The notes beneath the pieces were generated by a model. The model ran no database searches. It was not told the DNA's origin and worked only from the letters and a program-made list of their open reading frames with translations. Positions 36,501 to 52,900 of a stretch of DNA of 64,000 bases are shown here, in pieces. Source of the DNA: Labia minor (taxonomy: Eukaryota; Arthropoda; Insecta; Dermaptera; Spongiphoridae); contig CAUJBJ010000031.1 of NCBI GenBank assembly GCA_963082975.1, forward strand, positions 558,001-622,000, read 5' to 3'. How positions within the stretch are numbered: the stretch's first letter is position 1; each line of letters starts with the position of its first letter. The translations under genes and the position numbers were made by a program.

Positions 36501-39500
36501 ACAAAATCACAGTAATCCGTAAGAATTCAATGAAAATATTTAAGAAATCGATCAAATATGAATTTATTCTTCAATAGAATCAGAAAATTAATAAAATAAA
36601 ATATAAAAGTTAATTTTATCCCTCGTATTTAAAAAAGTAGGATTTTCCCTTTAATATTTGAACAAAATCACACTAATCCGTAAGAATTCAATGAAAATAT
36701 TTAAGAAATCGATCAAATATGAATTTATTCTTCATTAGAATCAGAAAATTAATGAAATAAAATAAAAAAGATAATTTTATACCTCGTATTTAAAAAAGTA
36801 GTATTTTCCCATTAATATTTGAACAAAATCAGACTTTTCCGTAAGAATTCAATGAAAATATTTAAGAAATCGATCAAATATGAATTTATTCTTCAATAGA
36901 ATCAGAAAATTAATAAAATAAAATATAAAAGATAATTTTATCCCTCGTATTTAAAAAAGTAGGATTTTCCCTTTAATATTTGAACAAAATCAGACTTTTC
37001 CGTAAGAATTCAATGAAAATATTTAAGAAATCGATCAAATATGAATTTATTCTTCAATAGAATCAGAAAATTAATAAAATAAAATATAAAAGATAATTTT
37101 ATCCCTCGTATTTAAAAAAGTAGGATTTTCCCTTTAATATTTGAACAAAATCAGACTTTTCCGTAAGAATTCAATGAAAATATTTAAGAAATCGATCAAA
37201 TATGAATTTATTCTTAATTAGAATCAGAAAATGAATAAAATAAAATATAAAAGTTAATTTTATCCCTCGTATTTAAAAAAGTAGGATTTTCCCTTTAATA
37301 TTTGAACAAAATCACACTAATCCGTAAGAATTCAATGAAAATATTTAAAAAATCGATCAAATATGAATTTATTCTTCAATAGAATCAGAAAATTAATAAA
37401 ATAAAATATAAAAGATAATTTTATCCCTCGTATTTAAAAATTAGGATTTTCCCTTTAATATTTAAACAAAATCAGACTTTTCCGTAAGAATTCAATGAAA
37501 ATATTTAAGAAATCGATCAAATATGAATTTATTCTTCATTAGAATCAGAAAATTAATAAAATAAAATAAAAAAGATAATTTTATCCCTCGTATTTAAAAA
37601 AGTAGGATTTTCCCTTTAATATTTGAACAAAATCAGACTTTTCCGTAAGAATTCAATGAAAATATTTAAGAAATCGATCAAATATGAATTTATTCTTCAA
37701 TAGAATCAGAAAATTAATAAAATAAAATATAAAAGATAATTTTATCCCTCGTATTTAAAAAAGTAGGATTTTCCCTTTAATATTTGAACAAAATCAGACT
37801 TTTCCGTAAGAATTCAATGAAAATATTTAAGAAATCGATCAAATATGAATTTATTCTTCATTAGAATCAGAAAATTAACAAAATAAAATAAAAAAGATAA
37901 TTTTATCCCTCGTATTTAAAAAAGTAGGATTTTCCCTTTAATATTTTAACAAAATCAGACTTTTCCGTAAGAATTCAATGAAAATATTTAAGAAATCGAT
38001 CAAATATGAATTTATTCTTCAATAGAATCAGAAAATGAATAAAATAAAATATAAAAGATAATTTTATCTCTCGTATTTAAAAAAGTAGGATTTTCCCTTT
38101 AATATTTGAACAAAATCACACTAATCCGTAAGAATTCAATGAAAATATTTAAGAAATCGATCAAATATGAATTTATTCTTCATTAGAATCAGAAAATGAA
38201 TAAAATAAAATATAAAAGATAATTTTATCCCTCGTATTTAAAAAAATAGGATTTTCCCTTTAATATTTGAACAAAATCACAGTAATCCGTAAGAATTCAA
38301 TGAAAATATTTAAGAAATCGATCAAATATGAATTTATTCTTCATTAGAACCAGAAAATTAATAAAATAAAATAAAAAAGATAATTTTATCCCTCGTATTT
38401 AAAAAAGTAGGATTTTCCCTTTAATATTTGAACAAAATCAGACTTTTCCGTAAGAATTCAATGAAAATATTTAAGAAATCGATCAAATATGAATTTATTC
38501 TTCAATAGAATCAGAAAATTAATAAAATAAAATATAAAAGTTAATTTTATCCCTCGTATTTAAAAAAGTAGGATTTTCCCTTTAATATTTGAACAAAATC
38601 ACACTAATCCGTAAGAATTCAATGAAAATATTTAAGAAATCGATCAAATATGAATTTATTCTTCATTAGAATCAGAAAATTAATGAAATAAAATATAAAA
38701 GATAATTTTATCCCTCGTATTTAAAAAAGTAGGATTTTCCCATTAATATTTGAACAAAATCAGACTTTTCCGTAAGAATTCAATGAAAATATTTAAGAAA
38801 TCGATCAAATATGAATTTATTCTTCAATAGAATCAGAAAATTAATAAAATAAAATATAAAAGATAATTTTATCCCTCGTATTTAAAAAAGTAGGATTTTC
38901 CCTTTAATATTTGAACAAAATCAGACTTTTCCGTAAGAATTCAATGAAAATATTTAAGAAATCGATCAAATATGAATTTATTCTTCAATAGAATCAGAAA
39001 ATTAATAAAATAAAATATAAAAGATAATTTTATCCCTCGTATTTAAAAAAGTAGGATTTTCCCTTTAATATTTGAACAAAATCAGATTTTTCCGTAAGAA
39101 TTCAATGAAAATATTTAAGAAATCGATCAAATATGAATTTATTCTTAATTAGAATCAGAAAATGAATAAAATAAAATATAAAAGTTAATTTTATCCCTCG
39201 TATTTAAAAAAGTAGGATTTTCCCTTTAATATTTGAACAAAATCACACTAATCCGTAAGAATTCAATGAAAATATTTAAAAAATCGATCAAATATGAATT
39301 TATTCTTCCATAGAATCAGAAAATTAATAAAATAAAATATAAAAGATAATTTTATCCCTCGTATTTAAAAATTAGGATTTTCCCTTTAATATTTAAACAA
39401 AATCAGACTTTTCCGTAAGAATTCAATGAAAATATTTAAGAAATCGATCAAATATGAATTTATTCTTCATTAGAATCAGAAAATTAATAAAATAAAATAA

Positions 39501-42500
39501 AAAAGATAATTTTATCCCTCGTATTTAAAAAAGTAGGATTTTCCCTTTAATATTTGAACAAAATCAGACTTTTCCGTAAGAATTCAATGAAAATATTTAA
39601 GAAATCGATCAAATATGAATTTATTCTTCATTAGAATCAGAAAATTAATAAAATAAAATAAAAAAGATAATTTTATCCCTCGTATTTAAAAAAGTAGGAT
39701 TTTCCCTTTAATATTTTAACAAAATCAGACTTTTCCGTAAGAATTCAATGAAAATATTTAAGAAATCGATCAAATATGAATTTATTCTTCAATAGAATCA
39801 GAAAATGAATAAAATAAAATATAAAAGATAATTTTATCCCTCGTATTTAAAAAAATAGGATTTTCCCTTTAATATTTGAACAAAATCACAGTAATCCGTA
39901 AGAATTCAATGAAAATATTTAAGAAATCGATCAAATATGAATTTATTCTTCATTAGAACCAGAAAATTAATAAAATAAAATAAAAAAGATAATTTTATCC
40001 CTCGTATTTAAAAAACTAGGATTTTCCCTTTAATATTTGAACACAATCACAGTAATCCTTAAGAATTCAATGAAAATATTTAAGAAATCGATCAAATATG
40101 AATTTATTCTTAATTAGAATCAGAAAATGAATAAAATAAAATATAAAAGATAATTTTGTCCGTCGTATTTAAAAAAGTAGGATTTTCCCTTTAATATTTG
40201 AACAAAATCAGACTTTTCCGTAAGAATTCAATGAAAATATTTAAGAAATCGATCAAATATGAATTTATTCTTCATTAGAATCAGAAAATTAATAAAATAA
40301 AATAAAAAAGATAATTTTATCCCTCGTATTTAAAAAAGTAGGATTTTCCCTTTAATATTTGAACAAAATCACAGTAATCCGTAAGAATTCAATGAAAATA
40401 TTTAAGAAATCGATCAAATATGAATTTATTCTTCAATAGAATCAGAAAATTAATAAAATAAAATATAAAAGTTAATTTTATCCCTCGTATTTAAAAAAGT
40501 AGGATTTTCCCATTAATATTTGAACAAAATCAGACTTTTCCGTAAGAATTCAATGAAAATATTTAAGAAATCGATCAAATATGAATTTATTCTTCAATAG
40601 AATCAGAAAATTAATAAAATAAAATATAAAAGATAATTTTATCCCTCGTATTTAAAAAAGTAGGATTTTCCCTTTAATATTTGAACAAAATCAGACTTTT
40701 CCGTAAGAATTCAATGAAAATATTTAAGAAATCGATCAAATATGAATTTATTCTTCAATAGAATCAGAAAATTAATAAAATAAAATATAAAAGATAATTT
40801 TATCCCTCGTATTTAAAAAAGTAGGATTTTCCCTTTAATATTTGAACAAAATCAGACTTTTCCGTAAGAATTCAATGAAAATATTTAAGAAATCGATCAA
40901 ATATGAATTTATTCTTAATTAGAATCAGAAAATGAATAAAATAAAATATAAAAGTTAATTTTATCCCTCGTATTTAAAAAAGTAGGATTTTCCCTTTAAT
41001 ATTTGAACAAAATCACACTAATCCGTAAGAATTCAATGAAAATATTTAAAAAATCGATCAAATATGAATTTATTCTTCAATAGAATCAGAAAATTAATAA
41101 AATAAAATATAAAAGATAATTTTATCCCTCGTATTTAAAAATTAGGATTTTCCCTTTAATATTTAAACAAAATCAGACTTTTCCGTAAGAATTCAATGAA
41201 AATATTTAAGAAATCGATCAAATATGAATTTATTCTTCATTAGAATCAGAAAATTAATAAAATAAAATAAAAAAGATAATTTTATCCCTCGTATTTAAAA
41301 AAGTAGGATTTTCCCTTTAATATTTGAACAAAATCAGACTTTTCCGTAAGAATTCAATGAAAATATTTAAGAAATCGATCAAATATGAATTTATTCTTCA
41401 ATAGAATCAGAAAATTAATAAAATAAAATATAAAAGATAATTTTATCCCTCGTATTTAAAAAAGTAGGATTTTCCCTTTAATATTTGAACAAAATCAGAC
41501 TTTTCCGTAAGAATTCAATGAAAATATTTAAGAAATCGATCAAATATGAATTTATTCTTCATTAGAATCAGAAAATTAATAAAATAAAATAAAAAAGATA
41601 ATTTTATCCCTCGTATTTAAAAAAGTAGGATTTTCCCTTTAATATTTTAACAAAATCAGACTTTTCCGTAAGAATTCAATGAAAATATTTAAGAAATCGA
41701 TCTAATATGAATTTATTCTTCAATAGAATCAGAAAATGAATAAAATAAAATATAAAAGATAATTTTATCCCTCGTATTTAAAAAAGTAGGAATTTTCCCT
41801 TAAATATTTGAACAAAATCAGATTTTCCGTAAGAATTCAATGAAAATATTTAAGAAATCGATAAAATATGAATTTATTCTTCATTAGAACCAGAAAATGA
41901 ATAAAATAAAATATAAAAGATAATTTTATCTCTCGTATTTAAAAAAGTAGGATTTTCCCTTTAATATTTGAACAAAATCACACTAATCCGTAAGAATTCA
42001 ATGAAAATATTTAAGAAATCGATCAAATATCAATTTATTCTTCATTAGAATCAGAAAATGAATAAAATAAAATATAAAAGATAATTTTATCCCTCGTATT
42101 TAAAAAAATAGGATTTTCCCTTTAATATTTGAACAAAATCACAGTAATCCGTAAGAATTCAATGAAAATATTTAAGAAATCGATCAAATATGAATTTATT
42201 CTTCATTAGAACCAGAAAATTAATAAAATAAAATAAAAAAGATAATTTTATCCCTCGTATTTAAAAAAGTAGGATTTTCCCTTTAATATTTGAACAAAAT
42301 CAGACTTTTCCGTAAGAATTCAATGAAAATATTTAAGAAATCGATCAAATATGAATTTATTCTTCAATAGAATCAGAAAATTAATAAAATAAAATATAAA
42401 AGTTAATTTTATCCCTCGTATTTAAAAAAGTAGGATTTTCCCTTTAATATTTGAACAAAATCACACTAATCCGTAAGAATTCAATGAAAATATTTAAGAA

Positions 42501-45500
42501 ATCGATCAAATATGAATTTATTCTTCATTAGAATCAGAAAATTAATGAAATAAAATAAAAAAGATAATTTTATCCCTCGTATTTAAAAAAGTAGGATTTT
42601 CCCATTAATATTTGAACAAAATCAGACTTTTCCGCAAGAATTCAATGAAAATATTTAAGAAATCGATCAAATATGAATTTATTCTTCAATAGAATCAGAA
42701 AATTAATAAAATAAAATATAAAAGATAATTTTATCCCTCGTATTTAAAAAAGTAGGATTTTCCCTTTAATATTTGAACAAAATCAGACTTTTCCGTAAGA
42801 ATTCAATGAAAATATTTAAGAAATCGATCAAATATGAATTTATTCTTCAATAGAATCAGAAAATTAATAAAATAAAATATAAAAGATAATTTTATCCCTC
42901 GTATTTAAAAAAGTAGGATTTTCCCTTTAATATTTGAACAAAATCAGACTTTTCCGTAAGAATTCAATGAAAATATTTAAGAAATCGATCAAATATGAAT
43001 TTATTCTTAATTAGAATCAGAAAATGAATAAAATAAAATATAAAAGTTAATTTTATCCCTCGTATTTAAAAAAGTAGGATTTTCCCTTTAATATTTGAAC
43101 AAAATCACACTAATCCGTAAGAATTCAATGAAAATATTTAAAAAATCGATCAAATATGAATTTATTCTTCAATAGAATCAGAAAATTAATAAAATAAAAT
43201 ATAAAAGATAATTTTATCCCTCGTATTTAAAAATTAGGATTTTCCCTTTAATATTTAAACAAAATCAGACTTTTCCGTAAGAATTCAATGAAAATATTTA
43301 AGAAATCGATCAAATATGAATTTATTCTTCATTAGAATCAGAAAATTAATAAAATAAAATAAAAAAGATAATTTTATCCCTCGTATTTAAAAAAGTAGGA
43401 TTTTCCCTTTAATATTTGAACAAAATCAGACTTTTCCGTAAGAATTCAATGAAAATATTTAAGAAATCGATCAAATATGAATTTATTCTTCATTAGAATC
43501 AGAAAATTAATAAAATAAAATAAAAAAGATAATTTTATCCCTCGTATTTAAAAAAGTAGGATTTTCCCTTTAATATTTGAACAAAATCAGACTTTTCCGT
43601 AAGAATTCAATGAAAATATTTAAGAAATCGATCAAATATGAATTTATTCTTCAATAGAATCAGAAAATTAATAAAATAAAATATAAAAGTTAATTTTATC
43701 CCTCGTATTTAAAAAAGTAGGATTTTCCCTTTAATATTTGAACAAAATCACACTAATCCGTAAGAATTCAATGAAAATATTTAAGAAATCGATCAAATAT
43801 GAATTTATTCTTCATTAGAATCAGAAAATTAATGAAATAAAATAAAAAAGATAATTTTATCCCTCGTATTTAAAAAAGTAGGATTTTCCCATTAATATTT
43901 GAACAAAATCAGACTTTTCCGTAAGAATTCAATGAAAATATTTAAGAAATCGATCAAATATGAATTTATTCTTCAATAGAATCAGAAAATTAATAAAATA
44001 AAATATAAAAGATAATTTTATCCCTCGTATTTAAAAAAGTAGGATTTTCCCTTTAATATTTGAACAAAATCAGACTTTTCCGTAAGAATTCAATGAAAAT
44101 ATTTAAGAAATCGATCAAATATGAATTTATTCTTCAATAGAATCAGAAAATGAATAAAATAAAATATAAAAGATAATTTTATCCCTCGTATTTAAAAAAG
44201 TAGGAATTTTCCCTTAAATATTTGAACAAAATCAGATTTTCCGTAAGAATTCAATGAAAATATTTAAGAAATCGATAAAATATGAATTTATTCTTCATTA
44301 GAACCAGAAAATGAATAAAATAAAATATAAAAGATAATTTTATCTCTCGTATTTAAAAAAGTAGGATTTTCCCTTTAATATTTGAACAAAATCACACTAA
44401 TCCGTAAGAATTCAATGAAAATATTTAAGAAATCGATCAAATATCAATTTATTCTTCATTAGAATCAGAAAATGAATAAAATAAAATATAAAAGATAATT
44501 TTATCCCTCGTATTTAAAAAAATAGGATTTTCCCTTTAATATTTGAACAAAATCACAGTAATCCGTAAGAATTCAATGAAAATATTTAAGAAATCGATCA
44601 AATATGAATTTATTCTTCATTAGAACCAGAAAATTAATAAAATAAAATAAAAAAGATAATTTTATCCCTCGTATTTAAAAAAGTAGGATTTTCCCTTTAA
44701 TATTTGAACAAAATCAGACTTTTCCGTAAGAATTCAATGAAAATATTTAAGAAATCGATCAAATATGAATTTATTCTTCAATAGAATCAGAAAATTAATA
44801 AAATAAAATATAAAAGTTAATTTTATCCCTCGTATTTAAAAAAGTAGGATTTTCCCTTTAATATTTGAACAAAATCACACTAATCCGTAAGAATTCAATG
44901 AAAATATTTAAGAAATCGATCAAATATGAATTTATTCTTCATTAGAATCAGAAAATTAATGAAATAAAATAAAAAAGATAATTTTATCCCTCGTATTTAA
45001 AAAAGTAGGATTTTCCCATTAATATTTGAACAAAATCAGACTTTTCCGCAAGAATTCAATGAAAATATTTAAGAAATCGATCAAATATGAATTTATTCTT
45101 CAATAGAATCAGAAAATTAATAAAATAAAATATAAAAGATAATTTTATCCCTCGTATTTAAAAAAGTAGGATTTTCCCTTTAATATTTGAACAAAATCAG
45201 ACTTTTCCGTAAGAATTCAATGAAAATATTTAAGAAATCGATCAAATATGAATTTATTCTTCAATAGAATCAGAAAATTAATAAAATAAAATATAAAAGA
45301 TAATTTTATCCCTCGTATTTAAAAAAGTAGGATTTTCCCTTTAATATTTGAACAAAATCAGACTTTTCCGTAAGAATTCAATGAAAATATTTAAGAAATC
45401 GATCAAATATGAATTTATTCTTAATTAGAATCAGAAAATGAATAAAATAAAATATAAAAGTTAATTTTATCCCTCGTATTTAAAAAAGTAGGATTTTCCC

Positions 45501-48500
45501 TTTAATATTTGAACAAAATCACACTAATCCGTAAGAATTCAATGAAAATATTTAAAAAATCGATCAAATATGAATTTATTCTTCAATAGAATCAGAAAAT
45601 TAATAAAATAAAATATAAAAGATAATTTTATCCCTCGTATTTAAAAATTAGGATTTTCCCTTTAATATTTAAACAAAATCAGACTTTTCCGTAAGAATTC
45701 AATGAAAATATTTAAGAAATCGATCAAATATGAATTTATTCTTCATTAGAATCAGAAAATTAATAAAATAAAATAAAAAAGATAATTTTATCCCTCGTAT
45801 TTAAAAAAGTAGGATTTTCCCTTTAATATTTGAACAAAATCAGACTTTTCCGTAAGAATTCAATGAAAATATTTAAGAAATCGATCAAATATGAATTTAT
45901 TCTTCATTAGAATCAGAAAATTAATAAAATAAAATAAAAAAGATAATTTTATCCCTCGTATTTAAAAAAGTAGGATTTTCCCTTTAATATTTGAACAAAA
46001 TCAGACTTTTCCGTAAGAATTCAATGAAAATATTTAAGAAATCGATCAAATATGAATTTATTCTTCAATAGAATCAGAAAATTAATAAAATAAAATATAA
46101 AAGTTAATTTTATCCCTCGTATTTAAAAAAGTAGGATTTTCCCTTTAATATTTGAACAAAATCACACTAATCCGTAAGAATTCAATGAAAATATTTAAGA
46201 AATCGATCAAATATGAATTTATTCTTCATTAGAATCAGAAAATTAATGAAATAAAATAAAAAAGATAATTTTATCCCTCGTATTTAAAAAAGTAGGATTT
46301 TCCCATTAATATTTGAACAAAATCAGACTTTTCCGTAAGAATTCAATGAAAATATTTAAGAAATCGATCAAATATGAATTTATTCTTCAATAGAATCAGA
46401 AAATTAATAAAATAAAATATAAAAGATAATTTTATCCCTCGTATTTAAAAAAGTAGGATTTTCCCTTTAATATTTGAACAAAATCAGACTTTTCCGTAAG
46501 AATTCAATGAAAATATTTAAGAAATCGATCAAATATGAATTTATTCTTCAATAGAATCAGAAAATTAATAAAATAAAATATAAAAGATAATTTTATCCCT
46601 CGTATTTAAAAAAGTAGGATTTTCCCTTTAATATTTGAACAAAATCAGACTTTTCCGTAAGAATTCAATGAAAATATTTAAGAAATCGATCAAATATGAA
46701 TTTATTCTTAATTAGAATCAGAAAATGAATATAATAAAATATAAAAGTTAATTTTATCCCTCGTATTTAAAAAAGTAGGATTTTCCCTTTAATATTTGAA
46801 CAAAATCACACTAATCCGTAAGAATTCAATGAAAATATTTAAAAAATCGATCAAATATGAATTTATTCTTCAATAGAATCAGAAAATTAATAAAATAAAA
46901 TATAAAAGATAATTTTATCCCTCGTATTTAAAAAAGTAGGATTTTCCCTTTAATATTTGAACAAAATCAGACTTTTCCGTAAGAATTCAATGAAAATATT
47001 TAAGAAATCGATCAAATATGAATTTATTCTTCAATAGAATCAGAAAATTAATAAAATAAAATATAAAAGATAATTTTATCCCTCGTATTTAAAAAAGTAG
47101 GATTTTCCCTTTAATATTTGAACAAAATCAGACTTTTCCGTAAGAATTCAATGAAAATATTTAAGAAATCGATCAAATATGAATTTATTCTTAATTAGAA
47201 TCAGAAAATGAATAAAATAAAATATAAAAGTTAATTTTATCCCTCGTATTTAAAAAAGTAGGATTTTCCCTTTAATATTTTAACAAAATCAGACTTTTCC
47301 GTAAGAATTCAATGAAAATATTTAAGAAATCGATCAAATATGAATTTATTCTTCAATAGAATCAGAAAATGAATAAAATAAAATATAAAAGATAATTTTA
47401 TCCCTCGTATTTAAAAAAGTAGGAATTTTCCCTTAAATATTTGAACAAAATCAGATTTTCCGTAAGAATTCAATGAAAATATTTAAGAAATCGATAAAAT
47501 ATGAATTTATTCTTCATTAGAACCAGAAAATGAATAAAATAAAATATAAAAGATAATTTTATCTCTCGTATTTAAAAAAGTAGGATTTTCCCTTTAATAT
47601 TTGAACAAAATCACACTAATCCGTAAGAATTCAATGAAAATATTTAAGAAATCGATCAAATATGAATTTATTCTTCATTAGAATCAGAAAATGAATAAAA
47701 TAAAATATAAAAGATAATTTTATCCCTCGTATTTAAAAAAATAGGATTTTCCCTTTAATATTTGAACAAAATCACAGTAATCCGTAAGAATTCAATGAAA
47801 ATATTTAAGAAATCGATCAAATATGAATTTATTCTTCATTAGAACCAGAAAATTAATAAAATAAAATAAAAAAGATAATTTTATCCCTCGTATTTAAAAA
47901 AGTAGGATTTTCCCTTTAATATTTGAACAAAATCAGACTTTTCCGTAAGAATTCAATGAAAATATTTAAGAAATCGATCAAATATGAATTTATTCTTCAA
48001 TAGAATCAGAAAATTAATAAAATAAAATATAAAAGTTAATTTTATCCCTCGTATTTAAAAAAGTAGGATTTTCCCTTTAATATTTGAACAAAATCACACT
48101 AATCCGTAAGAATTCAATGAAAATATTTAAGAAATCGATCAAATATGAATTTATTCTTCATTAGAATCAGAAAATTAATGAAATAAAATAAAAAAGATAA
48201 TTTTATCCCTCGTATTTAAAAAAGTAGGATTTTCCCATTAATATTTGAACAAAATCAGACTTTTCCGTAAGAATTCAATGAAAATATTTAAGAAATCGAT
48301 CAAATATGAATTTATTCTTCAATAGAATCAGAAAATTAATAAAATAAAATATAAAAGATAATTTTATCCCTCGTATTTAAAAAAGTAGGATTTTCCCTTT
48401 AATATTTGAACAAAATCAGACTTTTCCGTAAGAATTCAATGAAAATATTTAAGAAATCGATCAAATATGAATTTATTCTTCAATAGAATCAGAAAATTAA

Positions 48501-48963
48501 TAAAATAAAATATAAAAGATAATTTTATCCCTCGTATTTAAAAAAGTAGGATTTTCCCTTTAATATTTGAACAAAATCAGACTTTTCCGTAAGAATTCAA
48601 TGAAAATATTTAAGAAATCGATCAAATATGAATTTATTCTTAATTAGAATCAGAAAATGAATAAAATAAAATATAAAAGTTAATTTTATCCCTCGTATTT
48701 AAAAAAGTAGGATTTTCCCTTTAATATTTGAACAAAATCACACTAATCCGTAAGAATTCAATGAAAATATTTAAAAAATCGATCAAATATGAATTTATTC
48801 TTCAATAGAATCAGAAAATTAATAAAATAAAATATAAAAGATAATTTTATCCCTCGTATTTAAAAATTAGGATTTTCCCTTTAATATTTAAACAAAATCA
48901 GACTTTTCCGTAAGAATTCAATGAAAATATTTAAGAAATCGATCAAATATGAATTTATTCTTC
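33561..48963 (+). repeat. Large satellite segment, left copy of a ~15-kb duplication
   Basis: Rare variants here recur 16,414 bp to the right: TTTTACCCCTCG (35973/52387), TTTTATACCTCG (36778/53192), CAGATTTTTCC (39085/55499), GATCTAATATG (41701/58115) and ATATCAATTT (42031/58445). Beyond that the offset becomes 14,000: ATATCAATTT (44445/58445), CCGCAAG (45049/59049) and GAATATAATAAAAT (46731/60731). The change equals 2,414 bp (15 monomers), which this copy holds as an internal tandem pair (42031/44445 and 42635/45049). Boundaries are set by the first mismatching monomers and are approximate; I checked landmarks, not every base. Confidence 0.8.
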
Positions 48964-49974
48964 AATAGAATCAGAAAATTAATAAAATAAAATATAAAAG
49001 TTAATTTTATCCCTCGTATTTAAAAAAGTAGGATTTTCCCTTTAATATTTGAACAAAATCAGACTTTTCCGTAAGAATTCAATGAAAATATTTAAGAAAT
49101 CGATCAAATATGAATTTATTCTTCATTAGAATCAGAAAATTAATAAAATAAAATAAAAAAGATAATTTTATCCCTCGTATTTAAAAAAGTAGGATTTTCC
49201 CTTTAATATTTGAACAAAATCAGACTTTTCCGTAAGAATTCAATGAAAATATTTAAGAAATCGATCAAATATGAATTTATTCTTCAATAGAATCAGAAAA
49301 TTAATAAAATAAAATATAAAAGTTAATTTTATCCCTCGTATTTAAAAAAGTAGGATTTTCCCTTTAATATTTGAACAAAATCACACTAATCCGTAAGAAT
49401 TCAATGAAAATATTTAAGAAATCGATCAAATATGAATTTATTCTTCATTAGAATCAGAAAATTAATGAAATAAAATATAAAAGATAATTTTATCCCTCGT
49501 ATTTAAAAAAGTAGGATTTTCCCATTAATATTTGAACAAAATCAGACTTTTCCGTAAGAATTCAATGAAAATATTTAAGAAATCGATCAAATATGAATTT
49601 ATTCTTCAATAGAATCAGAAAATTAATAAAATAAAATATAAAAGATAATTTTATCCCTCGTATTTAAAAAAGTAGGATTTTCCCTTTAATATTTGAACAA
49701 AATCAGACTTTTCCGTAAGAATTCAATGAAAATATTTAAGAAATCGATCAAATATGAATTTATTCTTCAATAGAATCAGAAAATTAATAAAATAAAATAT
49801 AAAAGATAATTTTATCCCTCGTATTTAAAAAAGTAGGATTTTCCCTTTAATATTTGAACAAAATCAGATTTTTCCGTAAGAATTCAATGAAAATATTTAA
49901 GAAATCGATCAAATATGAATTTATTCTTAATTAGAATCAGAAAATGAATAAAATAAAATATAAAAGTTAATTTT

Positions 49975-52900
49975 ATCCCTCGTATTTAAAAAAGTAGGAT
50001 TTTCCCTTTAATATTTGAACAAAATCACACTAATCCGTAAGAATTCAATGAAAATATTTAAAAAATCGATCAAATATGAATTTATTCTTCCATAGAATCA
50101 GAAAATTAATAAAATAAAATATAAAAGATAATTTTATCCCTCGTATTTAAAAATTAGGATTTTCCCTTTAATATTTAAACAAAATCAGACTTTTCCGTAA
50201 GAATTCAATGAAAATATTTAAGAAATCGATCAAATATGAATTTATTCTTCATTAGAATCAGAAAATTAATAAAATAAAATAAAAAAGATAATTTTATCCC
50301 TCGTATTTAAAAAAGTAGGATTTTCCCTTTAATATTTGAACAAAATCAGACTTTTCCGTAAGAATTCAATGAAAATATTTAAGAAATCGATCAAATATGA
50401 ATTTATTCTTCATTAGAATCAGAAAATTAATAAAATAAAATAAAAAAGATAATTTTATCCCTCGTATTTAAAAAAGTAGGATTTTCCCTTTAATATTTTA
50501 ACAAAATCAGACTTTTCCGTAAGAATTCAATGAAAATATTTAAGAAATCGATCAAATATGAATTTATTCTTCAATAGAATCAGAAAATGAATAAAATAAA
50601 ATATAAAAGATAATTTTATCCCTCGTATTTAAAAAAATAGGATTTTCCCTTTAATATTTGAACAAAATCACAGTAATCCGTAAGAATTCAATGAAAATAT
50701 TTAAGAAATCGATCAAATATGAATTTATTCTTCATTAGAACCAGAAAATTAATAAAATAAAATAAAAAAGATAATTTTATCCCTCGTATTTAAAAAACTA
50801 GGATTTTCCCTTTAATATTTGAACACAATCACAGTAATCCTTAAGAATTCAATGAAAATATTTAAGAAATCGATCAAATATGAATTTATTCTTAATTAGA
50901 ATCAGAAAATGAATAAAATAAAATATAAAAGATAATTTTGTCCGTCGTATTTAAAAAAGTAGGATTTTCCCTTTAATATTTGAACAAAATCAGACTTTTC
51001 CGTAAGAATTCAATGAAAATATTTAAGAAATCGATCAAATATGAATTTATTCTTCATTAGAATCAGAAAATTAATAAAATAAAATAAAAAAGATAATTTT
51101 ATCCCTCGTATTTAAAAAAGTAGGATTTTCCCTTTAATATTTGAACAAAATCACAGTAATCCGTAAGAATTCAATGAAAATATTTAAGAAATCGATCAAA
51201 TATGAATTTATTCTTCAATAGAATCAGAAAATTAATAAAATAAAATATAAAAGTTAATTTTATCCCTCGTATTTAAAAAAGTAGGATTTTCCCATTAATA
51301 TTTGAACAAAATCAGACTTTTCCGTAAGAATTCAATGAAAATATTTAAGAAATCGATCAAATATGAATTTATTCTTCAATAGAATCAGAAAATTAATAAA
51401 ATAAAATATAAAAGATAATTTTATCCCTCGTATTTAAAAAAGTAGGATTTTCCCTTTAATATTTGAACAAAATCAGACTTTTCCGTAAGAATTCAATGAA
51501 AATATTTAAGAAATCGATCAAATATGAATTTATTCTTCAATAGAATCAGAAAATTAATAAAATAAAATATAAAAGATAATTTTATCCCTCGTATTTAAAA
51601 AAGTAGGATTTTCCCTTTAATATTTGAACAAAATCAGACTTTTCCGTAAGAATTCAATGAAAATATTTAAGAAATCGATCAAATATGAATTTATTCTTAA
51701 TTAGAATCAGAAAATGAATAAAATAAAATATAAAAGTTAATTTTATCCCTCGTATTTAAAAAAGTAGGATTTTCCCTTTAATATTTGAACAAAATCACAC
51801 TAATCCGTAAGAATTCAATGAAAATATTTAAAAAATCGATCAAATATGAATTTATTCTTCAATAGAATCAGAAAATTAATAAAATAAAATATAAAAGATA
51901 ATTTTATCCCTCGTATTTAAAAATTAGGATTTTCCCTTTAATATTTAAACAAAATCAGACTTTTCCGTAAGAATTCAATGAAAATATTTAAGAAATCGAT
52001 CAAATATGAATTTATTCTTCATTAGAATCAGAAAATTAATAAAATAAAATAAAAAAGATAATTTTATCCCTCGTATTTAAAAAAGTAGGATTTTCCCTTT
52101 AATATTTGAACAAAATCAGACTTTTCCGTAAGAATTCAATGAAAATATTTAAGAAATCGATCAAATATGAATTTATTCTTCATTAGAATCAGAAAATTAA
52201 TAAAATAAAATAAAAAAGATAATTTTATCCCTCGTATTTAAAAAAGTAGGATTTTCCCTTTAATATTTTAACAAAATCAGACTTTTCCGTAAGAATTCAA
52301 TGAAAATATTTAAGAAATCGATCAAATATGAATTTATTCTTCAATAGAATCAGAAAATGAATAAAATAAAATATAAAAGATAATTTTACCCCTCGTATTT
52401 AAAAAAATAGGATTTTCCCTTTAATATTTGAACAAAATCACAGTAATCCGTAAGAATTCAATGAAAATATTTAAGAAATCGATCAAATATGAATTTATTC
52501 TTCATTAGAACCAGAAAATTAATAAAATAAAATAAAAAAGATAATTTTATCCCTCGTATTTAAAAAACTAGGATTTTCCCTTTAATATTTGAACAAAATC
52601 ACAGTAATCCTTAAGAATTCAATGAAAATATTTAAGAAATCGATCAAATATGAATTTATTCTTAATTAGAATCAGAAAATTAATAAAATAAAATATAAAA
52701 GATAATTTTGTCCGTCGTATTTAAAAAAGTAGGATTTTCCCTTTAATATTTGAACAAAATCAGACTTTTCCGTAAGAATTCAATGAAAATATTTAAGAAA
52801 TCGATCAAATATGAATTTATTCTTCATTAGAATCAGAAAATTAATAAAATAAAATAAAAAAGATAATTTTATCCCTCGTATTTAAAAAAGTAGGATTTTC